This document shows positions 24,163 through 33,925 of a DNA stretch of 64,000 nt, in pieces. This DNA comes from Clostridia bacterium. Lineage in GTDB: Bacteria; Bacillota_A; Clostridia; UBA1212; UBA1255. The stretch spans positions 1-64,000 of the forward strand of contig JAFWZH010000232.1 in assembly GCA_017522515.1 (NCBI GenBank), in the 5' to 3' direction. The notes under the pieces are model-generated. The model did no database searches, had not been told where the DNA came from, and saw only the letters and a program-made list of their open reading frames with translations. Both the position numbers and the translations under genes were made by a program. Within the stretch, counting starts at the first letter, position 1. Each line of letters begins with the position of its first letter.

Positions 24163-26899
24163 GAAAATATTTGGAACATACAGCGATCGTGCAATCAAAC
24201 AAATTAAGCCGATAGTTGAAGAAATAAATAGTTTAGAGCCTACTATGAAGGCAAAAACAGACAGCGAACTAAAAGAAATGACTAACATTTTCAAAAAAAG
24301 GTTGGCAGACGGAGAGGAACTAGATGATATTTTACCTGAGGCATTTGCTGTTGTGAGAGAGGCAGCTTGGCGTGTGTTAGGCCAAAGACATTATGATGTG
24401 CAGCTTATTGGTGGAATCGTTCTTCATCAAGGCAGAATTGCAGAAATGAAAACGGGTGAAGGTAAAACGTTGGTTTCTACTTTGCCGGCTTATCTGAATG
24501 CTCTTTCGGGAAAAGGAGTTCATCTTGTTACTGTAAACGACTATCTTGCAAAGCGTGACAGTGAGTGGATGGGAAAAATATACAATTTCTTAGGACTTTC
24601 GGTGGGTGTTATTATCCACGACATGAAGCCCAAGGAGAGGCAAGAAGCATATGCATGTGATATTACATATGCAACAAATAATGAATTGGGCTTCGATTAT
24701 TTAAGAGATAATATGGTTCGATATAAAGAACAACTTGTTCAAAGAGATCTTAATTTTGCTATTGTGGATGAGGTAGACAGCATTTTGATAGATGAAGCGA
24801 GGACACCGCTTATTATTTCAGGTGCGGGAGCGAAATCCAGCGATATGTATGAAAGAGCAGATAATTTTGTCAGTACATTGTCAAAACTTGTTATTAAAGA
24901 GACAGATAACAAAAACCTTATGGATGATGTGACAGAGGATTACATTGTTGATGAAAAAGCTCGTTCCGCAACACTTACAAAACACGGTGTTGAAAAGGCA
25001 GAAAAATGGTTTGGCATAGAGAATCTTTCTGATTCCGATAATGCGACAATATCCCATCATATTAATCAAGCGTTGAAAGCACACGGTGTCATGCAAAGAG
25101 ATATTGATTACGTTATAAAGGATGACAGTATTATAATTGTAGACGAGTTTACAGGACGTCTTATGTTTGGCAGAAGATACAATGAGGGCCTGCATCAAGC
25201 TATCGAAGCAAAAGAACATGTTAAGATTGAAAAAGAAAGTATGACACATGCTACCATTACTTTTCAGAATTTCTTCCGCATGTATGAAAAATTGTCAGGT
25301 ATGACAGGTACAGCTCAAACGGAAGAAGGAGAGTTTAACGATATTTATTCCTTGGATGTTATTGTTATTCCCACAAATAAGCCGGTAGCAAGAAAAGATT
25401 TCCCTGATGTTGTATATAAAACAGTAAATGGCAAATATAATGCTTTGGTTAATGATGTAAGAGAAGCTCATGAAAAAGGACAACCTGTGCTGATAGGTAC
25501 TGTGTCTATAGAAAAATCTGAGTACTTAAGCAAACTTCTCAGCAGAAGTGGTATAAAGCATAATGTTTTGAATGCTAAAAATCATGAACGAGAGGCAGAA
25601 ATTGTTGCACAAGCAGGTAAGTTTGGAGCAGTTACAATTGCAACCAATATGGCGGGACGCGGTACGGATATTGTACTTGGCGGTAACAGCGAATATATGG
25701 CAAAACAGGCAATGAGAAAACAGGGATACGATGATATGCTTATAGCCTTGGCAGATAGTTATGCAGACACAGAAGACGAGATTATCCTATCTGCACGTCA
25801 AGAATATAGAAATCTTGTAGAGGAATACTCCAAAACAACAAAAGCTGAGAGAGAAAAAGTAAAAGAAGCCGGAGGTCTGTTTATCATGGGTACAGAGCGT
25901 CATGAGTCAAGACGTATTGATAATCAGCTCAGAGGACGTGCCGGCAGACAGGGAGATCCCGGAATGTCTCGCTTTTACATTTCTTTGGAGGACGACCTTA
26001 TGCGTCTGTTTGGAGGAGAAAGAATAGAAGCTATGATGAGCCGTCTGGGAGATGACTTTGCTTTGGAAAACAGCATGCTGTCCGGAGCTATAGAAAATGC
26101 TCAAAGAAAGGTAGAAGGACGAAATTTCGAAACACGAAAACATGTTTTGCAATATGATGATGTAATGAATCAGCAAAGAGAGATAATATATGCTCAAAGA
26201 AGACGTGTCCTTGACGGAGAAAATATGAAGGAACAATTTTCATCCATGATACGAAACAGAATTGCAGAGACGGTAGAGTTTTATTGCAATAAAGATATTT
26301 CACCTGCAGAGTGGGATTTAGAACCCATTAAGCGCGACCTTGTGGGTATTGTTTCTGCAGATATAGTCGACTCTTTTAATGATAGCAGAAAGGGCTTGAA
26401 ACCGGAACAGATTATTGAGGCTCTTGTTGAAGATACACTTAGCCGCTATGATGCAAAAGAAGAAGAACTCGGCAGTGATGTTATGAGAGAAGTTGAGCGT
26501 GTTGTTATGCTGATGTCTGTTGACGAAAACTGGATGACACATATTGATGCTATCGACCAATTGAAATATGGCGTTGGCCTGCAGGCGTATGGTCACAGAG
26601 ATCCTGTTGTAGAGTATAAATTCCAGGCTTTTAGTATGTTTGAGGATATGAACAGAACTATTCAGGATCAGGCTGTAAGAGGAATATTCAGTATTCAAGT
26701 GAAACGCGGTGAAGCAATAGAAAGGAAAGCAGTTGCCGGTCCCGGAAAAGAGGGCTTTGCCGGAGAAAACAGAGATAAAAAAATTAAGGAGTCAAAGCCT
26801 AAACCGCAAAGCTATACAAGACAAGGTGCTAAGGTGGGAAGAAATGATCCTTGCCCTTGCGGTAGTGGTAAAAAATATAAGAATTGTTGCGGTGAGTAA
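24149..26899 (+). CDS. secA: Protein translocase ATPase SecA
   Basis: 916 residues, full length. The Walker A is in [19 protein letters not shown], the DEAD-like Walker B in [15 protein letters not shown], and motif VI in [13 protein letters not shown]. The C-terminus carries a SEC-C zinc domain, [15 protein letters not shown], for zinc and SecB or phospholipid contact. It drives preproteins through SecYEG. Its ATG has an AAAGG at 12 bases, a loose fit; a short overlapping leader frame has the better site. SecG is encoded 6 kb upstream. Confidence 0.97.
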   Translation: MGLFEKIFGTYSDRAIKQIKPIVEEINSLEPTMKAKTDSELKEMTNIFKKRLADGEELDDILPEAFAVVREAAWRVLGQRHYDVQLIGGIVLHQGRIAEMKTGEGKTLVSTLPAYLNALSGKGVHLVTVNDYLAKRDSEWMGKIYNFLGLSVGVIIHDMKPKERQEAYACDITYATNNELGFDYLRDNMVRYKEQLVQRDLNFAIVDEVDSILIDEARTPLIISGAGAKSSDMYERADNFVSTLSKLVIKETDNKNLMDDVTEDYIVDEKARSATLTKHGVEKAEKWFGIENLSDSDNATISHHINQALKAHGVMQRDIDYVIKDDSIIIVDEFTGRLMFGRRYNEGLHQAIEAKEHVKIEKESMTHATITFQNFFRMYEKLSGMTGTAQTEEGEFNDIYSLDVIVIPTNKPVARKDFPDVVYKTVNGKYNALVNDVREAHEKGQPVLIGTVSIEKSEYLSKLLSRSGIKHNVLNAKNHEREAEIVAQAGKFGAVTIATNMAGRGTDIVLGGNSEYMAKQAMRKQGYDDMLIALADSYADTEDEIILSARQEYRNLVEEYSKTTKAEREKVKEAGGLFIMGTERHESRRIDNQLRGRAGRQGDPGMSRFYISLEDDLMRLFGGERIEAMMSRLGDDFALENSMLSGAIENAQRKVEGRNFETRKHVLQYDDVMNQQREIIYAQRRRVLDGENMKEQFSSMIRNRIAETVEFYCNKDISPAEWDLEPIKRDLVGIVSADIVDSFNDSRKGLKPEQIIEALVEDTLSRYDAKEEELGSDVMREVERVVMLMSVDENWMTHIDAIDQLKYGVGLQAYGHRDPVVEYKFQAFSMFEDMNRTIQDQAVRGIFSIQVKRGEAIERKAVAGPGKEGFAGENRDKKIKESKPKPQSYTRQGAKVGRNDPCPCGSGKKYKNCCGE

Positions 26900-26929
26900 A
26901 AACATTTTTTGTTAAGTGGTGTATGTAGC

Positions 26930-27793
26930 ATGATCGATGTAGTAAAAGAAGTGGGAATGTTCAAACCAATAGATTTGACACATATCCCTGAAATATATAA
27001 ACCTGCCACAGAACAGATGAGAACGTCTTTTATTTTATATAACAAGGCGCTTCATGAGGTTCATTACGGTCATGAGGATATTGCTAAAAATTATCTTCGC
27101 AAGGCAGTAACAATCTTTCCGGAGTTTTATGATGCTGTCATGGTTTTGGGGATACTTGTGTTTGCAAACGGTGATAGAATTGGTGCTGTAAGAATCTTTA
27201 ATTCTGTAAAAGATGTGGAGAGAAGGGCTGAGTCTATAGGTTTGCTTGACCATCTTGTAGAAGAGGCAGAGAAACCTTCTTCAGGGCGAACCATAAAGAC
27301 AAAAATGAATTCAGAGGGGCAAGGAAATAAAAAACTTGCAAATGTTATGGGAAGCGGACAAAGAGAGAATGCTCCTGTTCAGCAGAGAGAGGCAAAATAC
27401 AGCAAAGGTCAAATATTTGAACGACAAAGTGGATACTATGAGCCGCAACCTCAACGAAAGCATTCTGTAACGTCTGTGAGACCGGCTTACGGCAGCTATA
27501 GAAAAGTTTCTGAAAAAGCCGAAATAGAAGAAAGCATAGAACAGCATCAAACTCAAAATGCGCAACAAAGACAACCTGCAGAGGCGATTTTGTTTAAAAA
27601 TCAAGCAAAGGATATGCATGATATTCGTCTTTTGAATAAATACTTATTGATTATTATGGGTATTCTTTTGGCATTTCTTATTGTGATATCAACAATGCTT
27701 GTAAACAGAACCTCGGAGGTTAAACAGCTTGAAGAGAAAAACGAAGAGTTGTATCAAATTGTTGAAAAAATCCAAAGTAATCAAAACACATAG
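26930..27793 (+). CDS. Tail-anchored TPR-like protein of unknown function
   Basis: 287 residues. The first 110 are helical with a TPR-like unit (ALHEVHYGHEDIAKNYLRKA then FPEFYDAVMVLGILVFANGD). A Gln/Lys/Arg-rich disordered linker follows (about 115-230), then one transmembrane helix (about 240-262) and a short C-terminal coiled coil. The start is ATG 26930, with a GGTG 8 bases before; the frame from TTG 26909 has no site. Such proteins usually act as scaffolds at the membrane. The position 30 bases after secA suggests co-transcription, but nothing ties it to secretion. Confidence 0.65.
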   Translation: MIDVVKEVGMFKPIDLTHIPEIYKPATEQMRTSFILYNKALHEVHYGHEDIAKNYLRKAVTIFPEFYDAVMVLGILVFANGDRIGAVRIFNSVKDVERRAESIGLLDHLVEEAEKPSSGRTIKTKMNSEGQGNKKLANVMGSGQRENAPVQQREAKYSKGQIFERQSGYYEPQPQRKHSVTSVRPAYGSYRKVSEKAEIEESIEQHQTQNAQQRQPAEAILFKNQAKDMHDIRLLNKYLLIIMGILLAFLIVISTMLVNRTSEVKQLEEKNEELYQIVEKIQSNQNT

Positions 27794-27822
27794 AATGAAT
27801 TAGAAGGAGGGACTTCCGAAAA

Positions 27823-28335
27823 GTGTTTCGTATTGAAGAAATGACAGAAGAGGCTGCTCGAATAATATCTAAATGGAAGTATCCTTTTCCTTATGAGATT
27901 TATAGTTTTTCGGATAGTGAAGACGAAATTGAAGAGCTTCAAAACGGACTTCATTTTGCAGTATATTTGAATGAAGCAGAAGAAGCTTGCTTTGACAGCG
28001 AACCTTGCGGTTTTGTTGCTTTCGGATGGTCTGCGCAAATTCAAGATAATAAGCTCAGATGCTTTTACGACGATGAATCTTATACTGATATTGCTTTTGG
28101 GTTAAGACCTGACCTTTGCGGGATGGGTAAGGGACAAACTTTTGTAAAAACTGTTATTGATTTTGTAAAAGATGTTTTTGAAGATGATGGTATACGACTC
28201 ACTGTTGATACAGAAAACAAAAGAGCGTGCAAACTCTATGAAAAAATGGGTTTCAGAGAGATACACGCCTTTAATACAAAATGTGTTGACGCGGCAAAAG
28301 GCCGAACACTTTCTATGAAAATTATGGTATTATGA
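27823..28335 (+). CDS. GNAT family N-acetyltransferase
   Basis: 170 residues with a GNAT fold. The acetyl-CoA loop is LRPDLCGMGKGQTF, followed by the helix FVKTVIDFV and the closing strand ACKLYEKMGFREI. The beginning, RIEEMTEEAARIISKWKY, is typical of a clostridial subfamily. Substrate unknown. It starts with GTG and a full GGAGG at 12 bases, slightly long. It overlaps by 6 bases the end of the convergent amidohydrolase gene. Confidence 0.85.
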   Translation: MFRIEEMTEEAARIISKWKYPFPYEIYSFSDSEDEIEELQNGLHFAVYLNEAEEACFDSEPCGFVAFGWSAQIQDNKLRCFYDDESYTDIAFGLRPDLCGMGKGQTFVKTVIDFVKDVFEDDGIRLTVDTENKRACKLYEKMGFREIHAFNTKCVDAAKGRTLSMKIMVL

Positions 28336-29124
28336 TAAACCGAAAAATTTAAGGGCATTATCTGATAAAATCATGCGACGCTCGTCTGCTGTAATATCCA
28401 GCTTGTTAAAACGTTCCATTTCGTCCTTGTGACACCACATTGGGGAGTCAGTTCCGAAAAATACATGATCGACACCGTGCGCATGTATGATTTTTGAAGC
28501 ATCTTCGGGAGAAACAAACATTAGCGCGCTGCTGGTATCGATATAAACGCGAGGATGTCCGAAATATATTTGTGCTTCTTCCCAACATCTGTAACCTCCC
28601 AAATGCGCAGCAGTAGTTATTAATTTTGGGAATTTTTCGACAATATTATATAATCTTTTAGGCTTTGAAAAATCATATCGGTTATCTCCTGTGTGAAAAA
28701 GAATGGGAAGACGACCTTGTGCTGCCTCGTAAATAGGATATGCAGACTCATCATCTATGTTGAACTTTTGAAAATCAGGATGAAGCTTTATACCGTGAAG
28801 GCCAAGAGAAATAATCCTGTCGATTTCTCCGGGAATGTCCTCAAAATCCGGATGTATAGAGCCATATCCGATAAATTCAGGGTGAGAAGCTTGCTGTTCT
28901 GCAATAAAGTTGTTAATAGACTGTACCTGATGTGCAGTTGTTGCAGTGGAGCTGACAAGATATTTTTCTACGCCTATTGTTTTACCATCTTCTAAAATAT
29001 ATTCGGGAGTACCTTTGATTTCCATTTTAATATCATAAAAATCACCTATGGCACCTACTGCCTTATCCGCAATTTTTACAGGGAAAATATGTGTATGCAT
29101 ATTAATTATACGTTCTGATGGCAT
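28330..29124 (-). CDS. Amidohydrolase family metal-dependent hydrolase
   Basis: 264 residues of the amidohydrolase-2 TIM-barrel family. Metal ligands are seen as NMHTHIFP (HxH), ILFHTGDN (His), TAAHLGGYR (His) and FFGTDSPMW (Asp). Decarboxylases and lactonases also belong to the family, so the reaction is open. The start is ATG 29124, chosen because GGAGG ends 8 bases before it; the longer frame from 29151 has no ribosome-binding site. Monocistronic and convergent with the GNAT gene. Confidence 0.85.
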   Translation of the reverse strand: MPSERIINMHTHIFPVKIADKAVGAIGDFYDIKMEIKGTPEYILEDGKTIGVEKYLVSSTATTAHQVQSINNFIAEQQASHPEFIGYGSIHPDFEDIPGEIDRIISLGLHGIKLHPDFQKFNIDDESAYPIYEAAQGRLPILFHTGDNRYDFSKPKRLYNIVEKFPKLITTAAHLGGYRCWEEAQIYFGHPRVYIDTSSALMFVSPEDASKIIHAHGVDHVFFGTDSPMWCHKDEMERFNKLDITADERRMILSDNALKFFGLS

Positions 29125-29223
29125 TGTTAAAACCTCCGCAAAATACATCACGGCTTTATGCCGCGATGGTTAGTATAACAAAAATCAATAATTACTTCAA
29201 TACTTGAAAGCTTTCGTTTTGAC

Positions 29224-29252
29224 TTGACAAAACAAGATTTAATTGATATAAA
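29224..29252 (+). promoter_or_regulatory. Sigma-A promoter of the 5-formyl-THF cyclo-ligase gene
   Basis: TTGACA (29224-29229), 17-base spacer, TATAAA (29247-29252). The expected transcript starts only about 20 bases before the ATG. Confidence 0.75.
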
Positions 29253-29278
29253 AGCTCAAGAGGGTTGATTAATAAAAG

Positions 29279-29806
29279 ATGGAATGGTGGATAAATTCAG
29301 TGGTTAGTTCTGAAAGATTTGTGGCTGAAACCAAATTCATAAAGCTTCCTCAATATGATGATGCCGATTTAGTTATGTGTTACGTATCAACAAAAGAAGA
29401 AGCGGATACTTGGTGGCTTTTACAAAAAGTAATACAAGATGGTAAAAAATTGGCTGTACCTCGGGTTGATGGAGATATGATGGAATTTTATATTCTTGAA
29501 GATTTAAATAAGTTGCAATCCGGTAAGTTTGGAATATTTGAACCTTCCCACGACTGTGAGTTGTATATTCCGAAAAAAGGAGATTTGATGGCAGTTCCCG
29601 GTGTTGGTTTTGATGAAAAATGCAACAGAAAAGGACATGGACGCGGTTATTACGATAAATATTTTGGTAAATACGGCAGTGGAACTTTCTGCAAAATTGC
29701 GTTTGCTTTAGAATTTCAGGTAGAGAAACAATTGGCAAACGTAATGCCGCATGATGTTCCGATGGATATGATTCTAACAGAAGAAAGAATCATATCAAGA
29801 GTGTAA
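29279..29806 (+). CDS. 5-formyltetrahydrofolate cyclo-ligase with a short N-terminus
   Basis: 175 residues. The diagnostic C-terminal block is clear: AVPGVGFDEKCNRKGHGRGYYDKYF, with the ATP/folate loop GHGRGYYD, and the late PMDMILTEERII. It makes 5,10-methenyl-THF from 5-formyl-THF with ATP. The N-terminus is unusual: the family's opening helix (about 20 residues rich in Lys/Arg) is missing, and an in-frame TAA lies two codons upstream of the ATG, so no longer protein can be read. AGAGGG is 14 bases before the ATG, longer than optimal. Either a tolerated short form or a weakened gene. Confidence 0.8.
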   Translation: MEWWINSVVSSERFVAETKFIKLPQYDDADLVMCYVSTKEEADTWWLLQKVIQDGKKLAVPRVDGDMMEFYILEDLNKLQSGKFGIFEPSHDCELYIPKKGDLMAVPGVGFDEKCNRKGHGRGYYDKYFGKYGSGTFCKIAFALEFQVEKQLANVMPHDVPMDMILTEERIISRV

Positions 29807-29897
29807 AAATTTAAAATAATTCGCGATTTTTACATTGCAATATTTGGCTTGCAGTTATATACTGTATCAGATAAAGATTGTCGAGAGGTTCGATTAT

Positions 29898-30815
29898 ATG
29901 AATTACAATGAGGGACAAAATAATTCAAATAAAAACGGAACGGTTTCCACAGTGATCACTTGTATACTGCTGGCAATCGTTGTTTTTATGTTTATTCTTG
30001 TAGTTATTGATGACATTGGAGAGGATAAACAAATAAATGAGTCTGCAAGCACCGCTTCCGCAATTATACATAAACCGACAGGAAGCAATCCTACTGTTCA
30101 GACAACAGACATGCCGCAAACATATACGGAAGACCCGCAGCAAACTGCAGCTGTACAGCCAACTAAAACTCCGGTTGGGGAGTATAAATTCGGTGAGCCT
30201 GTACACGAAAAATTGCCTGCTGTTGATATGAACTACTTTAAAGATGCGATATTTATAGGTGACTCTCGAATGGAAGACTTTGGTATGTTTACGGGAACAG
30301 CCAAATATGCCACTTTTTATGCAAAGGTAGGTCTTACCATAAAAAAACTTATAAATATTGACGGTAGTGAGCTTGTTAAATTTAAAGTAGATGGAGAATC
30401 CTTGACATTTTTGGAGGCTCTGAAAAAAAAGAACGAGTTCAAAAAAGCTTATGTTATGTTTGGATATAATGAGTTGGGATGGCCGAAAGCAAATTTTAAG
30501 AAGTTTTACACACAATTTTTGAATGAAATCAGAAAAATAAATCCTGACGCAATAATATATGTTTATTGTGTTATACCGGTGGGGCGTAATCCAAGAGATG
30601 CAGATGTTTCCGTTGAAAATAACGAACGTATTGCCGAATATAATGAGGTTATCAGAGAAATTTGCAAGGAAGGACAATATCATTATCTAAATGTTCAAGA
30701 GGTAATGATTGATAATGAAGGTTATTTGCCGGACCATGCGGCGACGGATGGCATCCATCCCACTGTGGAGTATTACAAAATATGGTTGGAATATACAAAG
30801 AGCCATACAATTTAA
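29898..30815 (+). CDS. SGNH/GDSL-type esterase-like membrane protein of the MBOAT cluster
   Basis: 305 residues. The start is ATG 29898, with AGAGG 9 bases before. A transmembrane helix (about 18-40) and a Thr/Pro/Gln linker lead to an SGNH domain: FIGDSRMEDFG (block I with Ser), FGYNELGWP (block III) and ATDGIHPTVEYY with the Asp/His pair. It would face outside and could transfer or remove acyl groups on a surface polymer. The following genes encode DUF4358, MBOAT and DHHW proteins, the toolkit of polymer O-acetylation. Confidence 0.82.
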   Translation: MNYNEGQNNSNKNGTVSTVITCILLAIVVFMFILVVIDDIGEDKQINESASTASAIIHKPTGSNPTVQTTDMPQTYTEDPQQTAAVQPTKTPVGEYKFGEPVHEKLPAVDMNYFKDAIFIGDSRMEDFGMFTGTAKYATFYAKVGLTIKKLINIDGSELVKFKVDGESLTFLEALKKKNEFKKAYVMFGYNELGWPKANFKKFYTQFLNEIRKINPDAIIYVYCVIPVGRNPRDADVSVENNERIAEYNEVIREICKEGQYHYLNVQEVMIDNEGYLPDHAATDGIHPTVEYYKIWLEYTKSHTI

Positions 30816-30852
30816 TCTGTTTATGTGTTAATTTGATACGGAGGTTTTTATT

Positions 30853-31347
30853 ATGAGTAAAAAAAATAATTTATTTCTGATTATGATTCTTTTGATTATA
30901 ATGGCAAGTGTACTTTGCTTCGCAGGTTGCGCAGAAGAAAAAAGCGAAAGTAACAGTAATAAGGAATATTCCGTAGATGCTGAGACGTTAGCTTCGGAAA
31001 TTGTTTCAAAGGTTGAGTTTGCAAGTGAAATGAGCAAAGTTGAATCAGAAGTTCTTGATTTGTTTTTTACTATTGAGGAAGGTGTTACAGGCGTATCATA
31101 TAAAGCCGGGGGTTCACTGGCTGATGAAGTTACAATTTTTACAGCACCGAATAAAATTACAGCAAAAAAAATGCTTGAAAGTGTTAATTCCTATATTGAT
31201 GAACGAAAGGAGCTTTTTGCGAGCTATGCGCCGGCAGAGGTGGCAAAATTGGAAAAAGCTGTGGCAATTCAGAAAGGAAAATATGTTGTTTTTTGCGTTA
31301 CAGACAATATAGAAGCAGCAAAAACAATTATTGATAAAGCGTTTTAA
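30853..31347 (+). CDS. DUF4358 lipoprotein
   Basis: 164 residues with a lipoprotein signal (lipobox FAGC) and a DUF4358 domain including the typical VESEVLDLFFTIEEG and FTAPNKITAKKMLESV. GGAGG precedes the ATG. DUF4358 lipoproteins are of unknown function and are repeatedly found beside MBOAT and DHHW genes in Clostridia. It ends 2 bases before the MBOAT start, so the two are co-expressed. A role as accessory to the acyltransferase is inferred from the neighbourhood only. Confidence 0.85.
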   Translation: MSKKNNLFLIMILLIIMASVLCFAGCAEEKSESNSNKEYSVDAETLASEIVSKVEFASEMSKVESEVLDLFFTIEEGVTGVSYKAGGSLADEVTIFTAPNKITAKKMLESVNSYIDERKELFASYAPAEVAKLEKAVAIQKGKYVVFCVTDNIEAAKTIIDKAF

Positions 31348-31349
31348 TT

Positions 31350-32744
31350 ATGGTTTTTAGCAAGCCGATATTTCTGTTCGGATTTTTACCTATAGTTTTA
31401 TTATTATATTACATCGCACCACGCAAACTTAAAAATTTTGTGCTTCTTTTTATGAGCCTTATTTTTTATGCATGGGGCGAACCGAAACTGTTGCTACTTA
31501 TGGTTTTTACCGTTTTTACGGACTATACTGCAGGTGTGTTGATTAATAAGTACTCAAACAAACCTGTGGTAGCCAAAATAGTTTTTGTGGCGACGCTTGT
31601 AATTAATCTTGCGCTTTTAGGCGTCTTTAAATATGCAAATTTTGTTATAGAAAGTGTAAACACCATAGTTGCAGGAAAGTTTGATTTGCTTGAAATCTCG
31701 CTTCCTATAGGTATTTCTTTTTATACATTTCAAGCTTTGTCGTATGTTATAGATGTATATAAAAAGGTTGTTCCTGTAGAGAAAAATTTGCTGAATTTTA
31801 CCACCTACGTTGTTTTGTTCCCTCAGCTAATTGCGGGCCCCATTGTTCAATATAAAACGGTTGCGAAAGAGCTGTCGAAGAGACAAGAAAGTGTGGAGCT
31901 TTTCTCTGAAGGTATTTGGCGCTTTTCTGTTGGTCTTGCAAAAAAAGTTATTATTGCAAATCAAATAGGTGCGATATGGACGGAAATTCATGGCACGCCG
32001 GAGTTTTTGACTGTCGGAAAGGCATGGATTGGCGCAATTGCGTTTACTTTTCAGATTTATTTTGATTTTTCAGGTTATTCCGATATGGCTATTGGCTTGG
32101 GAAAGATGTTTGGTTTTAATTTCTTGGAGAATTTTAATTATCCGTATATATCAAAGAGTATCACTGAATTTTGGAGAAGATGGCATATTTCCTTAGGCAC
32201 TTGGTTTAAAGAGTATGTTTATATTCCGTTGGGAGGAAACAGAAAAGGATTAATCAGGCAGATTTTTAATATATTGATTGTCTGGATGCTTACAGGTCTA
32301 TGGCATGGTGCAAGTTGGAATTTTGTAATATGGGGATTGTATTTTGGCTTGATTCTTGTACTTGAAAAAGCCTTTTTGTTAAAATTTTTAAAAAAGATAC
32401 CTGCATTTTTTGCTCATTTATACAGTTTGCTTTTAATTGTATTTGGCTGGGTAATATTTGAGTGCGGAACAACAAATGAAATTATTAGTTTCTTCAAAGG
32501 AATGTTTGGTATAGGTGTTAGCTTGTGGAATAAAGAAACAACATATATTTTATGTAATTCATTACTGATTTTTGTTTTAGCTGCAATTTGTTCTACACAA
32601 ATAGGAAAAAACATAAAAGAAAAGCTTTCGCGTAAATTCAAAAATGATTATTGGAAATGTGTTGCGGTAACAATATTGTTGTTACTGTCTGTAATGTTTC
32701 TTGCAGGTGATTCGTATAATCCATTTTTATATTTTAGATTTTAG
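31350..32744 (+). CDS. MBOAT family O-acyltransferase (AlgI/DltB-like)
   Basis: 464 residues with about eleven hydrophobic segments. The family blocks are present: ITEFWRRWHISLGTWFKEYV, YIPLGGNRKG and the catalytic-His motif LTGLWHGASWNF. MBOAT proteins carry an acyl group from a cytosolic donor across the membrane to an extracellular partner, here probably the SGNH or DHHW proteins encoded next to it. The target could be a wall polysaccharide or teichoic-type polymer; neither the polymer nor DltA/DltC-type genes are in the window. Confidence 0.93.
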   Translation: MVFSKPIFLFGFLPIVLLLYYIAPRKLKNFVLLFMSLIFYAWGEPKLLLLMVFTVFTDYTAGVLINKYSNKPVVAKIVFVATLVINLALLGVFKYANFVIESVNTIVAGKFDLLEISLPIGISFYTFQALSYVIDVYKKVVPVEKNLLNFTTYVVLFPQLIAGPIVQYKTVAKELSKRQESVELFSEGIWRFSVGLAKKVIIANQIGAIWTEIHGTPEFLTVGKAWIGAIAFTFQIYFDFSGYSDMAIGLGKMFGFNFLENFNYPYISKSITEFWRRWHISLGTWFKEYVYIPLGGNRKGLIRQIFNILIVWMLTGLWHGASWNFVIWGLYFGLILVLEKAFLLKFLKKIPAFFAHLYSLLLIVFGWVIFECGTTNEIISFFKGMFGIGVSLWNKETTYILCNSLLIFVLAAICSTQIGKNIKEKLSRKFKNDYWKCVAVTILLLLSVMFLAGDSYNPFLYFRF

Positions 32745-32755
32745 GAGGCAAATCA

Positions 32756-33925
32756 GTGAAAAACTTAAAAGATAAAATTATGATCATTATATTTGCTTTT
32801 TTTCTTGCCTTTTTTTCTGCAGGAAGCTTTTTGTATTTCAATATGGATTTTTCAGAGAATGAGAATCGTTATTTGCAGGAATTTCCCTCAGCATCAGTAG
32901 AAACAATATTTGACGGATCATTTGAACAAAATATGGAGAAATATGTCAGCGACAGAATGACGGGAAGAGAAACGCTTATCGGATTAAAAAATTCTATTCT
33001 TAAAACAATAGGTACAAAAGATGTTGGCGGAGTGTATTTCTGTGATGACAATTATTATATAGAGAAAAAAACTGACTCCGATATTGATTCGGATATATAT
33101 CGAAAGAATTTAAAAGCCATAGCCTTGTTTTATGACAATTTGTTAAATCATGGTATTTCAAAAGAAAAATTGAGCTTTATGCCTGTGCCTACGGCCGCAG
33201 AAGTTTTAAAAGAGAAGCTACCTGCAAACTCGCCTACATTTAATGAGCTGAAAGTTCTTGAAGAAGCAAAAACAATTTTAAAAGATTTTACTGTTGTTGA
33301 TGTTACACAAAGTGTAGCGGAAATTCCGTATTCTTATTATAAAACAGACCACCATTGGACTACTGATAGTGCCTTTGCTTCATACCTTGATTGGTGTGAA
33401 AGTACGGGCAGAGAAAAAAAGGTTTCTGAGGATTTTGATATTAAGATTGTATCAGAGACATTTAGAGGAACGTTGTATTCTAAGGTGTTGTGTTTGGATG
33501 CTGCTTATGACACGGTTAAAGTGTATGTTCCGTCAGAGATTGAAGAATATACAGTTGTTTGCGACGGAAAAGAAAGTGAGCTTAAATATGGCTTCTGGGA
33601 TAGTTCTTTTGAGAAGAAAAAAGATATATATGCAGGCTTTTACGGAGGAAACTACGGACTTGTTCATATTTCCAAAAGCGGAGAAGAGAAAAATGCTTCA
33701 GTAAATGCGGGGGGAAAATTACTTGTAATTAAGGATTCATATGCGAACTGTTTTGTGCCGTTTTTGTATGGTCATTTTGACGATATTTATATGGTAGATT
33801 TAAGATATTTCAACGGTAACGTATCTGAATTCGCTATCGAAAACAAAATAACCGAGGTGCTGTCTTTGTTTAATGTTTCTTCTTTTGCTGAGGAGAAATC
33901 TATTCAGAAAGCAGGTATTTTTTAA
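32756..33925 (+). CDS. DHHW family protein (AlgJ/AlgX-like acyl transfer partner)
   Basis: 389 residues with an N-terminal anchor (about 6-28). The name-giving motif is YYKTDHHWTT near residue 200, and a later GGKLLVIKDSYANCF resembles the GDSF/DSF nucleophile block of AlgJ/AlgX-like SGNH domains. In alginate acetylation such proteins accept acetyl groups from the MBOAT partner outside the membrane. Its gene starts 11 bases after the MBOAT gene, with AGGAGG upstream, and its stop overlaps the next start (TAATG), supporting one operon. Confidence 0.9.
   Translation: MKNLKDKIMIIIFAFFLAFFSAGSFLYFNMDFSENENRYLQEFPSASVETIFDGSFEQNMEKYVSDRMTGRETLIGLKNSILKTIGTKDVGGVYFCDDNYYIEKKTDSDIDSDIYRKNLKAIALFYDNLLNHGISKEKLSFMPVPTAAEVLKEKLPANSPTFNELKVLEEAKTILKDFTVVDVTQSVAEIPYSYYKTDHHWTTDSAFASYLDWCESTGREKKVSEDFDIKIVSETFRGTLYSKVLCLDAAYDTVKVYVPSEIEEYTVVCDGKESELKYGFWDSSFEKKKDIYAGFYGGNYGLVHISKSGEEKNASVNAGGKLLVIKDSYANCFVPFLYGHFDDIYMVDLRYFNGNVSEFAIENKITEVLSLFNVSSFAEEKSIQKAGIF

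Noticed and set aside
29265..29294. Upstream TTG as an alternative start for the cyclo-ligase
   Set aside because: That frame runs into TAA after nine codons and does not join the cyclo-ligase frame.
29925..30683. A 252-codon minus-strand open frame
   Set aside because: It is antisense to the SGNH gene, with a composition rich in Ile, Phe, Cys and Tyr typical of a shadow frame.
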